Assembly (NCBI GenBank): GCA_963838235.1
Contig: CAWIQJ010000006.1
Location: 496,001 to 560,000, forward strand
DNA: 64,000 nt
Source: JAFECT01 sp963838235
Lineage (GTDB): Bacteria > Pseudomonadota > Alphaproteobacteria > Caulobacterales > Caulobacteraceae
Reading direction: 5' to 3'
Part shown: positions 25,315 through 34,667 of the stretch, one piece after another
Position numbering within the stretch: position 1 is the first letter of the stretch
How the letters are laid out: each line of letters starts with the position of its first letter
Notes under the pieces: model-generated
What the model was told of the DNA's origin: nothing
Databases searched by the model: none
The model's input: only the letters and a program-made list of their open reading frames with translations
Translations under genes and position numbers: made by a program

Positions 25315-26433
25315 TCAGACGTTCTCGGCGTTGGTGTTGGCCTTGGCGACGGCGCGCACCGTGCGACAGATGGCGCGCACCTCGTCTTCGGGCAGGTCGT
25401 GGTAGATCGGCAGGCACAGAACCCGCCGCGAAACCGAGTCGGCGATGGGCGTTTCAGCCCCGTGTTCATAGAGGGGAACCCGCGCCAGGGGCGGGTGGAA
25501 ATAGCGCCGCGCCTCGACGCCTTCGTCCGCCAACCGATCTTTCAGGCGCAGGCATTGCGCCTCGTCCTTCAGAAGGACGGGAACATAGGCGCCGTTGCGC
25601 GAGGCGCCCAGCGCCCACGTCTGGGTCTCGAGCGTGTCGCCAAGTTCACGGCCGTAGAGGTCGAGCAGCTCGAGGCGGCGTTCAGTGATCAGCGGCAGAT
25701 CGTCGAGCACAGCCAGTCCCATGGCGGCGTGAAGTTCGCTGAGCTTGGCGTTGATTTCCGGATCGACGATGCTTCCGTCAGTGACATCGATGCCGAAATT
25801 GATCATCCGCGCCGCCCGCTCGAAATCGTCACGCGCGCGAAACACGATGGCGCCGCCTTCGGCGGTGTGGAACAGCTTGGTCGCGTGAAAGCTGAGCGTT
25901 GCGGCGTCGCCGTGCTGCAACAGACTTTCGCCGTCAAGGTCGATCGCGAAGGCGTGCGCTGCATCATAGACGACCTTCAGATTCCGGCGCCGGGCCAGCG
26001 CTTCGATGTCTGCGACGGCGCAGGCATTGCCATAGACGTGGATCGGAACCATGCCGGTCACGTCGTCGGCAATCGCGTCGGCGGCCCGGCCGGGGTCCAG
26101 GTTCAGGCTCTTCGCGTCGATGTCGGCGAACACGGGCCGCACGCCTTCCCAGTGCATCGCGCTTGCGGTGGCCACGAAGGTGAACGGGCTGGTGACCGCG
26201 GCGGTGTGGATTCCGACGGCGCGAAAAGCGATCTGCAGCGCCAGCGTCCCGTTGGCGACCAGCAGAAAGTTGCTCACCCTCAGCCGCGCCTCCAGCCGCG
26301 CCGTCAACTGCTGAACCAGCGGCCCGTTGTTGGTCAACCACGAGCGCTCGAGCACCTGTTTCAGATAGGTCTCGTATGCCGCGAGGCTCGGCACGTAGGG
26401 CCGGGTGACCGGAATGCGGAACCGCGGCGTCAT
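25315..26433 (-). CDS. vioA: DegT/DnrJ/EryC1-type sugar aminotransferase (VioA/FdtB-like)
   Basis: The 372-residue PLP enzyme begins IPVTRPYVPSLAAYETYL..SWLTNNGPLV, shows VYDAAHAF with D157 contacting the PLP nitrogen, and carries the Schiff-base lysine K186 in LSFHATKLFHTAEGG. This pattern is typical of VioA and FdtB, which aminate a dTDP-keto-6-deoxyhexose. The substrate could come from RmlA and RmlB encoded in the same operon. With VioB it would give an N-acylated 4-amino-4,6-dideoxyhexose; 3-amination (FdtB) cannot be excluded. Its ATG overlaps the upstream glycosyltransferase stop as ATGA. Confidence 0.8.
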   Translation of the reverse strand: MTPRFRIPVTRPYVPSLAAYETYLKQVLERSWLTNNGPLVQQLTARLEARLRVSNFLLVANGTLALQIAFRAVGIHTAAVTSPFTFVATASAMHWEGVRPVFADIDAKSLNLDPGRAADAIADDVTGMVPIHVYGNACAVADIEALARRRNLKVVYDAAHAFAIDLDGESLLQHGDAATLSFHATKLFHTAEGGAIVFRARDDFERAARMINFGIDVTDGSIVDPEINAKLSELHAAMGLAVLDDLPLITERRLELLDLYGRELGDTLETQTWALGASRNGAYVPVLLKDEAQCLRLKDRLADEGVEARRYFHPPLARVPLYEHGAETPIADSVSRRVLCLPIYHDLPEDEVRAICRTVRAVAKANTNAENV

Positions 26434-27611
26434 CGGGCGTCGCCCGGAAGCAAAAGTTCGAGATAGCGCTCAGCCGCGGCGTCGATCGAGAAATCGTCCG
26501 CGCGCCGCATCAGGGCGTCGCGGTCGGTGGGCTGTGCAAGGCTCGCGAGCACGGCGTGCGCCAGGGCGTCGGAATCGCGCGGCGGCGTAAGCAGACCCAG
26601 ACGGCCGTCGTCGAGGATTTCGCGAGGACCCGAACGACAATCGGTGCTGACCACCGGCACGCCGCAGGCGAACGCCTCCACCAGAACATTGGCGAAGCCC
26701 TCGCCCGTGGAGGACAGGACGAGCAGGTCCGCTCCCGCCATGTAGGCCCGCGGGTTCGCGACCGCTCCCGGCAGGGCGACGCGATCGTCCAATCCCAGCT
26801 CCTTCACCAGACGCTCGAGCGCGCGCCGTTCCGGTCCTTCTCCTAGCACGAGAAGATTGGCGGGCGCGGCCTCATTGACCGTCTTTAATGCGCGAAACAG
26901 AGTGGGGTAATCCTTAACGCGCCTCAGGTTGCCGACGGCGATCAGGCGCTTTCCGGGGCGCCGGTCCCAGGCCTCGAGGATGTCCGGCGCGGGTGGGCTC
27001 TCGGGCGGCAGGGGCGTGATCGGATTGTGCACCACTGCGACCCGGTCGGCGGGGAGGCGCGCGATGCGGGCAGCGGTTTCGGCCGCGCCCCTCGAGACGG
27101 CGATTCGCGCATCGGCCAGGCAGTAGGCCGCCTGCATCTGAAGCTTGAAGGCCAGGCGCGTCGGGTCCGGCGGACTGCTGCGCTCGCCGGCCCAGTCACA
27201 GTGCTCCGACAAGACCAGGCGCCCGGGCCGGCCGGCGATCAGGTGGGCGGCGGCGGCGACCCAGGTGGCGGGCGGCGTCGCGGCGAGAATCGCCCGCGGA
27301 CGCATCCTTGCGAAACGCTGCGCGAGGCCGGCGACGCATTGGCGCGCACGCGCCTTGCCGAAACAATGCACATCGATGTCCGGCGACAGCGCGTCGGCCA
27401 GGGCGCCGCGCGTGTGAAGCAAGTCGAATTCTACCGTCAGGCCGCGCGCAACGAAGGCGTCCGCGAGGTTGACGCAGACCCGCTCGGCGCCGCCGATCTC
27501 GAGGCTCGGCGCCACGATGGCGATATCGAGGGGCGCGGGTCGGGTCAGCGGTTCATCCGTGCGCGGTTCCGCCGGCGGCGGTCGCGGCGGGTTGCGCGAT
27601 CGGCGGCGCAT
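26430..27611 (-). CDS. Glycosyltransferase family 4
   Basis: A GT-B enzyme of up to 393 residues. The N-terminal acceptor domain starts IAIVAPSLEIGGAERVCVNLA, the linker has VGNLRRVKDYPTLFRAL, and the donor-binding half has LVLGEGPERRALERL, VALPGAVANPRAYMAGADLLVLSSTGEGFANVLVEA with the conserved E-x7-E region, and VVSTDCRSGPREIL. The annotated ATG at 27611 overlaps the asnB end by 59 bases and lacks a good ribosome site; the true start may be up to 25 codons further in. Confidence 0.85.
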   Translation of the reverse strand: MRRRSRNPPRPPPAEPRTDEPLTRPAPLDIAIVAPSLEIGGAERVCVNLADAFVARGLTVEFDLLHTRGALADALSPDIDVHCFGKARARQCVAGLAQRFARMRPRAILAATPPATWVAAAAHLIAGRPGRLVLSEHCDWAGERSSPPDPTRLAFKLQMQAAYCLADARIAVSRGAAETAARIARLPADRVAVVHNPITPLPPESPPAPDILEAWDRRPGKRLIAVGNLRRVKDYPTLFRALKTVNEAAPANLLVLGEGPERRALERLVKELGLDDRVALPGAVANPRAYMAGADLLVLSSTGEGFANVLVEAFACGVPVVSTDCRSGPREILDDGRLGLLTPPRDSDALAHAVLASLAQPTDRDALMRRADDFSIDAAAERYLELLLPGDAR

Positions 27612-29572
27612 CCAGCGCGGTCGGCTGTTCCGCGAGCCAGGCCTGGAACATCAGGACCGTCCAAAGCCGCACGTCCCAGTTTCGGCGGCCGCTCTGATGC
27701 TCGTCCCAGACCCGGCGCACCACACGCGCATCGAGCATGCCGCCCTGTTCGAGTCGTTCCGGCGCCAGCAGAGTCTCGCCCCAGGCGCGCAGGTCCTTGC
27801 GCAACCAGTCCGCGACGGGCACGGCGAACCCCGCCTTCGGCCGCTCGAACAGGGTGCGCGGGAGGTAGCGCTCGAGCACGCGCCTGAGGACCCGTTTTCC
27901 GGTGCGGCCCTGGAGCTTCATCTCGAGCGGGAGCGACCAGGCGAAGCGAAGCAGGTGGGAGTCGAGGAACGGCGCACGCACTTCGAGGCTGGTCGCCATG
28001 CTGGCGCGGTCGACCTTCACCAGGATGTCGTCGGGCAGGTAGTTGCCGGTGTCCATGTACATGGCGCGTTCGGCGAACCCGCCGAGTTCGAAACCGGGCA
28101 GGCGCTCGGCCGGAATGTCGAGCCCATGACAGCGCGAGAGCAGGACGCTCTCCGGCTCCTCCCAGGCGGACAGCAGAATCTTCTGGAACGCCAGCTCGTC
28201 GCGCGCAGGCAGTTTGTCGGCGAACTTGTGCAGCTTGTCGCCGCCGCGGCCGTCGCGGAGTACCGACGGCGCGATCGGTCCAGCAGCCCGCAGCATGCGT
28301 CGCCAGGCTTCGGTCGGAACCGCGTGGACGGCGCCGGCCGCCGCGCGCCGCGCGAAACGGGGAACGCCGCCGATACGGCGCCACAGCGAGCCGAAGACGT
28401 AACGGTTATAGCCCCCGAAAATCTCATCGCCGCCGTCGCCCGACAGAGCGACCGTCACATTGCGGCGCGCCAACGCGGACACGAGATGGGTGGGAATCTG
28501 TGACGAGTTCCGCAAACGGTTCGTCGTACATGGTCGGCAGCTTCGGGATGACATCCAGGGCTTCCTGGCCGCCAACGTAAAGCTCGGTGTGCTCCGTGCC
28601 GATGATGCGTGCAGTCTCGCGCGCATGTTCGGCTTCGTTGGTCGCCTTGTCCCAGGTTCCGATGGTGAAGGTCTTGATCGGACGCGGCGACTGGGTCTGC
28701 ATCAGGGCGACGATGGTCGAGGAGTTGATTCCGCCCGACAACAGCGCGCCCAAAGGCACGTCGGATACCATGCGCCGCTTGATTGTCGTGCGCAGCAGGA
28801 CGTCCAGCGCCTCCGTCGCGTCTTCCTCACTGCCCTCGAACCGCGCCGCCAGACCGGCGCTGACCTCGTCTTCGAGGCGCCAGTAGGGCGTGGGCGAAAG
28901 CGTTCGCGACGCGAGATCGGCGGCGGTCAGGCTGAGGCGCGCGCCGGCTTCCAGCTTGCGCACATCGCGGTAGATCGAGCGCGGCGCCGGCACGTAGGAG
29001 TAGCGGAAAAAGCCGGCGATCGCCTCGGGGTCCAGGGCCGGATCGAAGCGCGGGTGAAGCACCATCGCCTTCAGCTCCGAGGCGAAGACGAGGTCGCTTC
29101 CGGCCCATCCGTAATAAAGCGGCTTTTCGCCGAAGCGGTCGCGCGCGAGATGCAGGGTCCGGGTTTCGCGATCCCACAGGGCGAACGCCATCTGTCCTTC
29201 GGCGCGCCCGAGCGCACGATCCAGGCCCCAGGCCTCGATCGCTTCGAGCAGGACTTCGCTGTCGGAGTGGCCGCGCCAGGCGCTGACGGCGCCGGCGCTT
29301 TCGAGCTCGCTGCGAAGATCAGCGTAGTTATAGATCTCGCCGTTGAACACGAGCACGAAGCGACCGCTGGCGGACACCATCGGCTGGGCGCCCTGGGGCG
29401 AGAGGTCGATGACCGACAACCGCCGATGGCCCAGGTGGACGCTGGCGTCGGCGTCGCTCCAGGCGCCGTGGTCGTCGGGTCCCCGATGGCTGAGCGAGGC
29501 GCACATGCGCGCCAGCGTCCGGGGCAGGTCCGCGCCGCCTTTCAGCGAAAAAATGCCGGCAATGCCGCACAC
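27553..29572 (-). CDS. asnB: Asparagine synthase (glutamine-hydrolysing)-type amidotransferase, single-base frameshift
   Basis: The N-terminal half (29572 to about 28508) starts MCGIAGIFSL with the glutaminase nucleophile C2 and carries the ATP-binding LLSGGINSS. After DEPFA the frame breaks. The rest (27553 to about 28508) continues in the next frame with SSQIPTHLVSAL and LSGDGGDEIFGGYNRY. Dropping one base at 28508/28509 restores the canonical FADSSQIPT and a 672-residue protein. In surface-glycan clusters such proteins can amidate a uronic acid rather than aspartate (WbpS is an example), which would suit the TviB-type dehydrogenase here. Whether the shift is real or a sequencing error is open; both halves are otherwise intact and highly conserved. 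Confidence 0.85.
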
Positions 29573-29663
29573 CGTCCGAACTCCTCTCGACCTCGCCCTG
29601 CGGCAGAGGTCCGATCCAGCATAAACCGTTCGCGACCGCCCGACGACCTCCGAGGCGAACCGG

Positions 29664-30830
29664 TCAGCCGACCGCGCGCTTGGCCAATAACTCGTCGTAG
29701 ACCTTTAAGGTTTTGGCCATGACGATCTCATGGTCGAATTCCGCAAAGGCCTTGCGTCGGGCCACCTCGCCCATGCGCCCGGCCAGGGCGGGATCGTCGT
29801 CGAGCGCCGCGATCGCGCGGGCCAGGGCCGAGGCGTCGTGGCCTCCGATGAGGAATCCTTCCACGCCGTCGCTCACCACCTCGCGACAACCCGGCTGGTC
29901 CGTGGTGATGAGCGGGCGCGCGCAGGCGGCGGCCTCGATCAGCACCTTGGGCAGGCCTTCGCCGTAGCGGCTCGGCAGGGTGACCACATGGCTCGATCGG
30001 ATCAGCGCGGGCATGTCCTCCACATGGCCCAGCCATTCGATCAGGCCGTCGTCGGCCCAGCCCTTGACGGTCGGTTCGGACGCGGCGGCGGGATTGCCCG
30101 GGTCGGTCTGGCCCGCCAGCAGAAACCGGACCGTGCGGCCTTCGCCTTTGAGCAGGCGCGACGCCTGGACATATTCCTCGAGCCCCTTGTCCCAGAGCAG
30201 GCGCGCCGCGAGCAGCACGCGCAACGGCTCGCCCGACACCCGCGACGCTTCGGGCGGAACGAAGCGCAGCATGTCGACGCCGGATCCCTTGATAAGGCGC
30301 ACATGGTCGTCGCGCACCATGCGCCGGCGGTGGAACAGCGCCACGTCGTCCGGATTCTGCAGGATCAGCCGCGAGCGCGCACCGCCGAGCGACAAGCGCA
30401 GCAGGGCGCGCACCAGCGGACGCAGCAACCGCGCCTTGGGCGCGTCGCTGTTGAACACCCAGCCCAGGCCCGCCACGGCGCCGATCCGGCCGCGGAGGCC
30501 CGCGAGCCGCCCGGCCAGGCCTGCGTAGACAGCGGCCTTGATGGTGAAGCCGTGAATCAGGTCGGCGCGCTCGCGGCGCAAGAGACGGACGAGATGAAAC
30601 AGCAGCTGCGCTTCGGCCAGGGGATTGAGACTGCGCCGGTCCATCGGAAGCGCCTGCCAGCGAAACCCCAACGCCTGCAGGCGCGGCCCATATTCGCCCG
30701 GCGGCGAAATCAGCAGGACGTCGTAGCCCTCATCGCGCAGGCGGCGGATCAGCGACAGGCGGAAATTGTAGAGATACCAGTCGGTGTTCGCGAACAGCAC
30801 GACCTTCCGCGGGCGAGACTTGTCGCGCAT
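29664..30830 (-). CDS. Glycosyltransferase family 4
   Basis: The 388-residue protein starts at ATG 30830 (MRDKSRPRKVVLFANTDWYL), 5 bases after rmlA; the longer ORF is overlap with rmlA. The N-terminal half shows NFRLSLIRRLRDEGYDVLLISPPGEYG and HGFTIKAAVYAGLAGRL; the donor half shows VLLAARLLWDKGLEEYVQAS, LPSRYGEGLPKVLIEAAACARPLITTDQPGCREVV. The E-x7-E-type motif is GLPKVLIEAAA. It resembles GT4 enzymes that add the second sugar to undecaprenyl-linked repeat units. Confidence 0.86.
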   Translation of the reverse strand: MRDKSRPRKVVLFANTDWYLYNFRLSLIRRLRDEGYDVLLISPPGEYGPRLQALGFRWQALPMDRRSLNPLAEAQLLFHLVRLLRRERADLIHGFTIKAAVYAGLAGRLAGLRGRIGAVAGLGWVFNSDAPKARLLRPLVRALLRLSLGGARSRLILQNPDDVALFHRRRMVRDDHVRLIKGSGVDMLRFVPPEASRVSGEPLRVLLAARLLWDKGLEEYVQASRLLKGEGRTVRFLLAGQTDPGNPAAASEPTVKGWADDGLIEWLGHVEDMPALIRSSHVVTLPSRYGEGLPKVLIEAAACARPLITTDQPGCREVVSDGVEGFLIGGHDASALARAIAALDDDPALAGRMGEVARRKAFAEFDHEIVMAKTLKVYDELLAKRAVG

Positions 30831-30835
30831 GGCGT

Positions 30836-31720
30836 TTAGAGCACGCCCGGCGCGGGATTCTGCGCGAGCTTTCTGAGATAGGCGGCGTAGGGCGACTTGG
30901 CGTCGCCCGCGAGTTCGATCAGACGCGCCGCGTCCAGCCAGCCGTTGTGATAGGCGATCTCTTCCAGGCAACCGATGCGGTAGCCCTGGCGGTTCTCGAT
31001 GGTGCGGACGAATTCGCCCGCCTCGATGAGCGAGTCGTGCGTGCCCGTATCAAACCAGGCGAAGCCGCGGCCCAGCACCTCCAGGTCGAGCTCGCCGCGG
31101 TCGAGATAACAGCGGTTCAGGTCGGTGATCTCGAGCTCGCCGCGCGCGGAGGGTTTCAGGGCGCGCGCGAATTCGCTCGCGCGTCCGTCGTAGAAATAAA
31201 TTCCGGTGACGGCGAGGTTCGATTTCGGCGCCTTCGGCTTCTCCTCGATGCCGACAAGCTTGCCGGCGGCGTCGATCTCCGCCACGCCGTAGCGTTCCGG
31301 GTCCTTCACCGGGTAACCGAACACGGTCGCGCCCTGGGTCTTCGCTGCTGCGCGCGCGAGCTGGCCCGAAAAACCGGAGCCGAAGAAGATGTTGTCGCCG
31401 AGCACCAGCGCACTGGGCTGTCCCGCAAGAAATTCCTCGCCGAGAATGAAGGCCTGGGCCAGGCCGTCGGGGCTCGGTTGCACGACGTACTGGAACGATG
31501 CGCCGAAGCGCGAACCGTCGCCCAGCAGGCGCCTGAAGGCGGCCTGGTCGTCGGGCGTGGTGATGATCAGGATCTCGCGCACGCCGGCGAGCATCAACGC
31601 CGACAGCGGATAGTAGATCATCGGCTTGTCCCACACCGGGAGTAGCTGTTTCGAGACTGCGAGCGTCAGCGGATGCAGCCGCGTTCCCGCGCCGCCGGCC
31701 AGGACGATGCCGCGCCTCAT
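30836..31720 (-). CDS. rmlA: Glucose-1-phosphate thymidylyltransferase
   Basis: The 294-residue enzyme makes dTDP-glucose from glucose-1-phosphate and dTTP. It has the nucleotidyltransferase signature LAGGAGTRLHPLTLAVSKQLLPV (about 7-29), KPMIYYPLSALMLAG, ALVLGDNIFFG and FDTGTHDSLIEA. It is the first step for both dTDP-L-rhamnose and the VioA/VioB amino sugar. ATG at 31720 overlaps the rmlD stop as ATGA. Confidence 0.96.
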   Translation of the reverse strand: MRRGIVLAGGAGTRLHPLTLAVSKQLLPVWDKPMIYYPLSALMLAGVREILIITTPDDQAAFRRLLGDGSRFGASFQYVVQPSPDGLAQAFILGEEFLAGQPSALVLGDNIFFGSGFSGQLARAAAKTQGATVFGYPVKDPERYGVAEIDAAGKLVGIEEKPKAPKSNLAVTGIYFYDGRASEFARALKPSARGELEITDLNRCYLDRGELDLEVLGRGFAWFDTGTHDSLIEAGEFVRTIENRQGYRIGCLEEIAYHNGWLDAARLIELAGDAKSPYAAYLRKLAQNPAPGVL

Positions 31721-32619
31721 GCCAATGGTCCCACGTTCTGGGCCTCCGCATTCAGCTTCGCCAGGGTCTCGGCCAGCCCCTCGCGCCAGGGCCGCGGCTT
31801 CACGCCCAGCACCCGTTCGAGCCTGCTGCAGTCGAGCACCGAATTCAGCGGCCGGCGGGCGGGGGTGGGGTAATCGGCGGTGGGAATGGGCGTGATCCTC
31901 GGTCGCGGGCCGGGGCGGAGGTCAAAGATCGCTTCGGCCAAGCCGCGCCAGGTGGTAGCGCCCTCGCCGGCGAAGTGGAAGACGCCGGCCGACGCGTCGC
32001 CGATAGCGCTGGTCAAGGCGGGCGCTACGGCAAAGATGAATTCCGCGATCTCGCCGGCGGCGGTGGGGCGGCCGTGCTGGTCGTCGACGATGCGCAGCTC
32101 GTCGCGCGCCCGGGCTGCGGCGAGCATGGTCTTGATGAAATTCAGGCCGTAGGGCGAGAACACCCAGGAGGTGCGAATCACCAGGGCGCGCGCGCCGCTC
32201 CGGGCCACTGCCATCTCGCCTGCGGCCTTGGTGCGGCCATAGGCGTTGACCGGCCCGATCGGATCGTCCTCGCACCAGGCGCCGGGCTTTTCGCCGTCGA
32301 AGACATAGTCGGTGGACAGGTGAACGAACGGAAGCCCGCGCTGCGCGCAGGCCTCGGCCATGGCGCCCGGCGCCGCAGCGTTGATCGCGAAGGCGAGATC
32401 CTCTTCGCTTTCGGCGCGGTCCACCGCGGTATAGGCGGCGGCGTTGACCACCAGATCGACGTCGGCCCAGGCGATGACCTCGGCGATGCCTTGCGTGTCG
32501 CGAAGGTCGATGTTGTCGCGCGACAGGGCGGTGACGGTCTTGTTGCGGTCGCGCGCGATCAGCTCACGCGCCAGTTGGCCGGTTGCGCCAAACTGCAGGA
32601 TGCGCGGCGCCCCGTTCAC
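31717..32619 (-). CDS. rmlD: dTDP-4-dehydrorhamnose reductase
   Basis: The 300-residue short-chain dehydrogenase carries out the final reduction to dTDP-L-rhamnose. It has the NAD(P)-binding LQFGATGQLARELIARD, HLSTDYVFDGEKPGAW, the catalytic YGRTKAAGE (Tyr-x3-Lys) and RTSWVFSPYGLNFIKTML. The start is GTG at 32619, overlapping the rmlB stop as GTGA, which fits coupled translation; the upstream extension is rmlB in another frame. Confidence 0.93.
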   Translation of the reverse strand: MNGAPRILQFGATGQLARELIARDRNKTVTALSRDNIDLRDTQGIAEVIAWADVDLVVNAAAYTAVDRAESEEDLAFAINAAAPGAMAEACAQRGLPFVHLSTDYVFDGEKPGAWCEDDPIGPVNAYGRTKAAGEMAVARSGARALVIRTSWVFSPYGLNFIKTMLAAARARDELRIVDDQHGRPTAAGEIAEFIFAVAPALTSAIGDASAGVFHFAGEGATTWRGLAEAIFDLRPGPRPRITPIPTADYPTPARRPLNSVLDCSRLERVLGVKPRPWREGLAETLAKLNAEAQNVGPLA

Positions 32620-33665
32620 CCGGCCGCCGCCAGTCCGAGCCGCTCGCCCGCGCCGCGGTCGCGCAACGGCCGCCACCAGCTTTCGTGGTCTAGATACCAG
32701 CGCACCGTGGCCTCGATCCCATCCTCAAACCGTGTCCGCGGGCGCCAGCCCAGGTCGCGGCCGATCTTCGAACAGTCGATGGCGTAGCGCTTGTCGTGGC
32801 CGGGCCGATCGGCGACGAAGCCGATCAGGCGCGCGTGCGGGGCGCCCTGGGGCCGCAGTTGATCCATCACCTCGCACACGGTGCGCACGAGGTCGATGTT
32901 CGAGCGCTCCGCTTCGCCGCCGATGCAATAGGTCTCGCCGCGCGTCCCGCGATCGAGCGCCAGCAACAGCGCTTCGGCGTGATCGTCGACGTAGAGCCAG
33001 TCGCGTACGTTTTCGCCGCGGCCATAGACCGGGATCGGCCGGCCCTCCAGAGCGTTGAGCACAACCACCGGGATCAGCTTTTCCGGGTACTGGCGCGGGC
33101 CGTAGTTGTTGGAGCAGTTGGTGAGCACGAACGGCAGGCCGAAGGTGCGGCCCCAGGCGCGCACCAGCATGTCCGACGCGGCTTTCGAGGCGGAATAGGG
33201 CGAACTCGGCGCATAGGCGGTGGTCTCGTCGAAACGGCCCTGCTCGCCCAGCTCGCCGAACACTTCGTCGGTGGAGACGTGATGGAACACGAACCGCTCG
33301 CGTTTCGCGTCATCGAGGTGCGCGCACCAGCGCCGCGCGACCTCGAGCAGACAGGCGGTGCCGGAAACATTTGTCTCCACGAAGGCCATCGGCCCGTCGA
33401 TGGAGCGGTCCACGTGCGACTCCGCTGCGAGATGCAGCACCGCCTCGGGCGCATGACGCGCGAACACGGCCTCCATGGCGGCGCCGTCGCAGATGTCGGC
33501 TTGTTCGAAGGCGAAATCACCGTGGCCGTCCAGCGCTGCAAGATTGGCGCGGTTGCCGCTGTAGGTCAGCTTGTCGACGACCACGACCTTGCGGCCTTGC
33601 TTCACCGCGCGCAGGGCGACGGCGGAGCCGATGAAGCCGGCGCCGCCGGTGATCAAGAGCGTCAT
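32616..33665 (-). CDS. rmlB: dTDP-glucose 4,6-dehydratase
   Basis: The 349-residue extended short-chain dehydrogenase converts dTDP-glucose to dTDP-4-keto-6-deoxyglucose, the branch point to rhamnose and to 4-amino-6-deoxy sugars. It shows the N-terminal GGAGFIGSAV, HLAAESHVDRSIDGP, HVSTDEVFGELGEQG, YSASKAASDMLVRAW (Tyr-x3-Lys), TNCSNNYGPRQYPEKLIP and NVRDWLYVDDHAEAL. All are hallmark RmlB segments. Its ATG overlaps the rmlC stop as ATGA. Confidence 0.96.
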   Translation of the reverse strand: MTLLITGGAGFIGSAVALRAVKQGRKVVVVDKLTYSGNRANLAALDGHGDFAFEQADICDGAAMEAVFARHAPEAVLHLAAESHVDRSIDGPMAFVETNVSGTACLLEVARRWCAHLDDAKRERFVFHHVSTDEVFGELGEQGRFDETTAYAPSSPYSASKAASDMLVRAWGRTFGLPFVLTNCSNNYGPRQYPEKLIPVVVLNALEGRPIPVYGRGENVRDWLYVDDHAEALLLALDRGTRGETYCIGGEAERSNIDLVRTVCEVMDQLRPQGAPHARLIGFVADRPGHDKRYAIDCSKIGRDLGWRPRTRFEDGIEATVRWYLDHESWWRPLRDRGAGERLGLAAAG

Positions 33666-34243
33666 GTCACGTCTCCCGCAACGCGGTCATAGACGAACGG
33701 ACTGTCGAAGTCGGCGAACCGCGGCGCGGCGGCGTCCTTCGCCGACAGCACGGCGTCATCGACGGAAACCGGCCAGGCGATAGCGAGGTCGCGGTCGTTC
33801 CACCACACCGCGCCTTCGCACTCGGGCGCATAGTGTGCGCTGGCCTTGTAGGCCACCAGCGTGTCCGGCTCGAGCGTAGCGTAGCCGTGCAGGAAACCTT
33901 CGGGAACGAAGATTTGATCGCCGATCTCAGCCGACAGTTCGACCGCGACGCTCTCGCCGTAGGTCGGCGATCCGCGCCGGACATCGACGGCGACGTCGAA
34001 GATTCGGCCGCGCACCACAGACACCAGTTTCGCCTGGGCGTGCGGCGGCCGCTGGAAGTGCAAGCCGCGCACGGCGCCCGCCCGGCGCGACATCGACAGA
34101 TTGTCCTGCACGAAGGTCGTGGTGAGTCCGAGCGCTTCGAGCGCGCGGCGGCTGTAGGTTTCGCTGAAGAAGCCGCGTTCGTCGGCGATTCGCCGGGGCG
34201 TCATCAGCAGCACCTCAGCAATCGCCAGTCTCTGCAGCTGCAT
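33662..34243 (-). CDS. rmlC: dTDP-4-dehydrorhamnose 3,5-epimerase
   Basis: The 193-residue cupin epimerises C3 and C5 of dTDP-4-keto-6-deoxyglucose. It shows RRIADERGFFSETYSRRA, FVQDNLSMSRRAGAVRGLHFQRPPHAQAKLV with the catalytic-region histidine, FVPEGFLHGYATLEPDTLVAYKASAHYAPE and WWNDRDLAIAW. ATG at 34243 (MQLQRLAIAEV) is chosen over the 57-codon upstream extension, which looks non-coding. It is the first gene of the minus-strand block running to 21026. Confidence 0.94.
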   Translation of the reverse strand: MQLQRLAIAEVLLMTPRRIADERGFFSETYSRRALEALGLTTTFVQDNLSMSRRAGAVRGLHFQRPPHAQAKLVSVVRGRIFDVAVDVRRGSPTYGESVAVELSAEIGDQIFVPEGFLHGYATLEPDTLVAYKASAHYAPECEGAVWWNDRDLAIAWPVSVDDAVLSAKDAAAPRFADFDSPFVYDRVAGDVT

Positions 34244-34667
34244 GGTCGCGCCCGTGGCCGCCCGGTCGCAATCTGCGCCGATCCGGCGGCCGTGTTCTAG
34301 CGTAGACCGCGCTTTCGGCGGCAACAAACTGCGCGGCCTGCGTGTTGTCGGAAAAGCCGGGGTCGGTCGCCGGGGCCATCGGGCAGGCGTTCGGGGTGCG
34401 GGGTCAGCAGTCAAAAGACGATACTCTGGATTAGGCAGCGGCGGCGGTCCGTGTAGACTTGGTTATTCGCGGCATGACAAGATTCGTTATCTTAGGTTTC
34501 GCATCTTACAACATAGAATTTGCCCGATTTACCTTATGCTGGCGCGCAAACATTCGTTAATGCTGAAAGCATTGAATGGCCAGGGTCAGAATATTGCGTG
34601 CGAATCCCGGCCGCGATAGGAATGTCCACCTTATGACAGTGTTGTTCACACGGGCGGGGGCGGATCG
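34244..34667. promoter_or_regulatory. Divergent control region between rmlC and the WecA-type gene
   Basis: 424 bases between two divergent operons. The part from about 34440 to 34600 is clearly more AT-rich than its surroundings, as expected for promoters. Several partial -10/-35 matches occur on both strands, but none stands out enough to name. No gene is supported. Confidence 0.5.

Noticed and set aside
27553..29572. asnB as two separate genes
   Set aside because: The two ORFs together give one canonical asparagine synthase joined at FADSSQIPT after removal of one base; neither half has its own start or stop signals at the junction.
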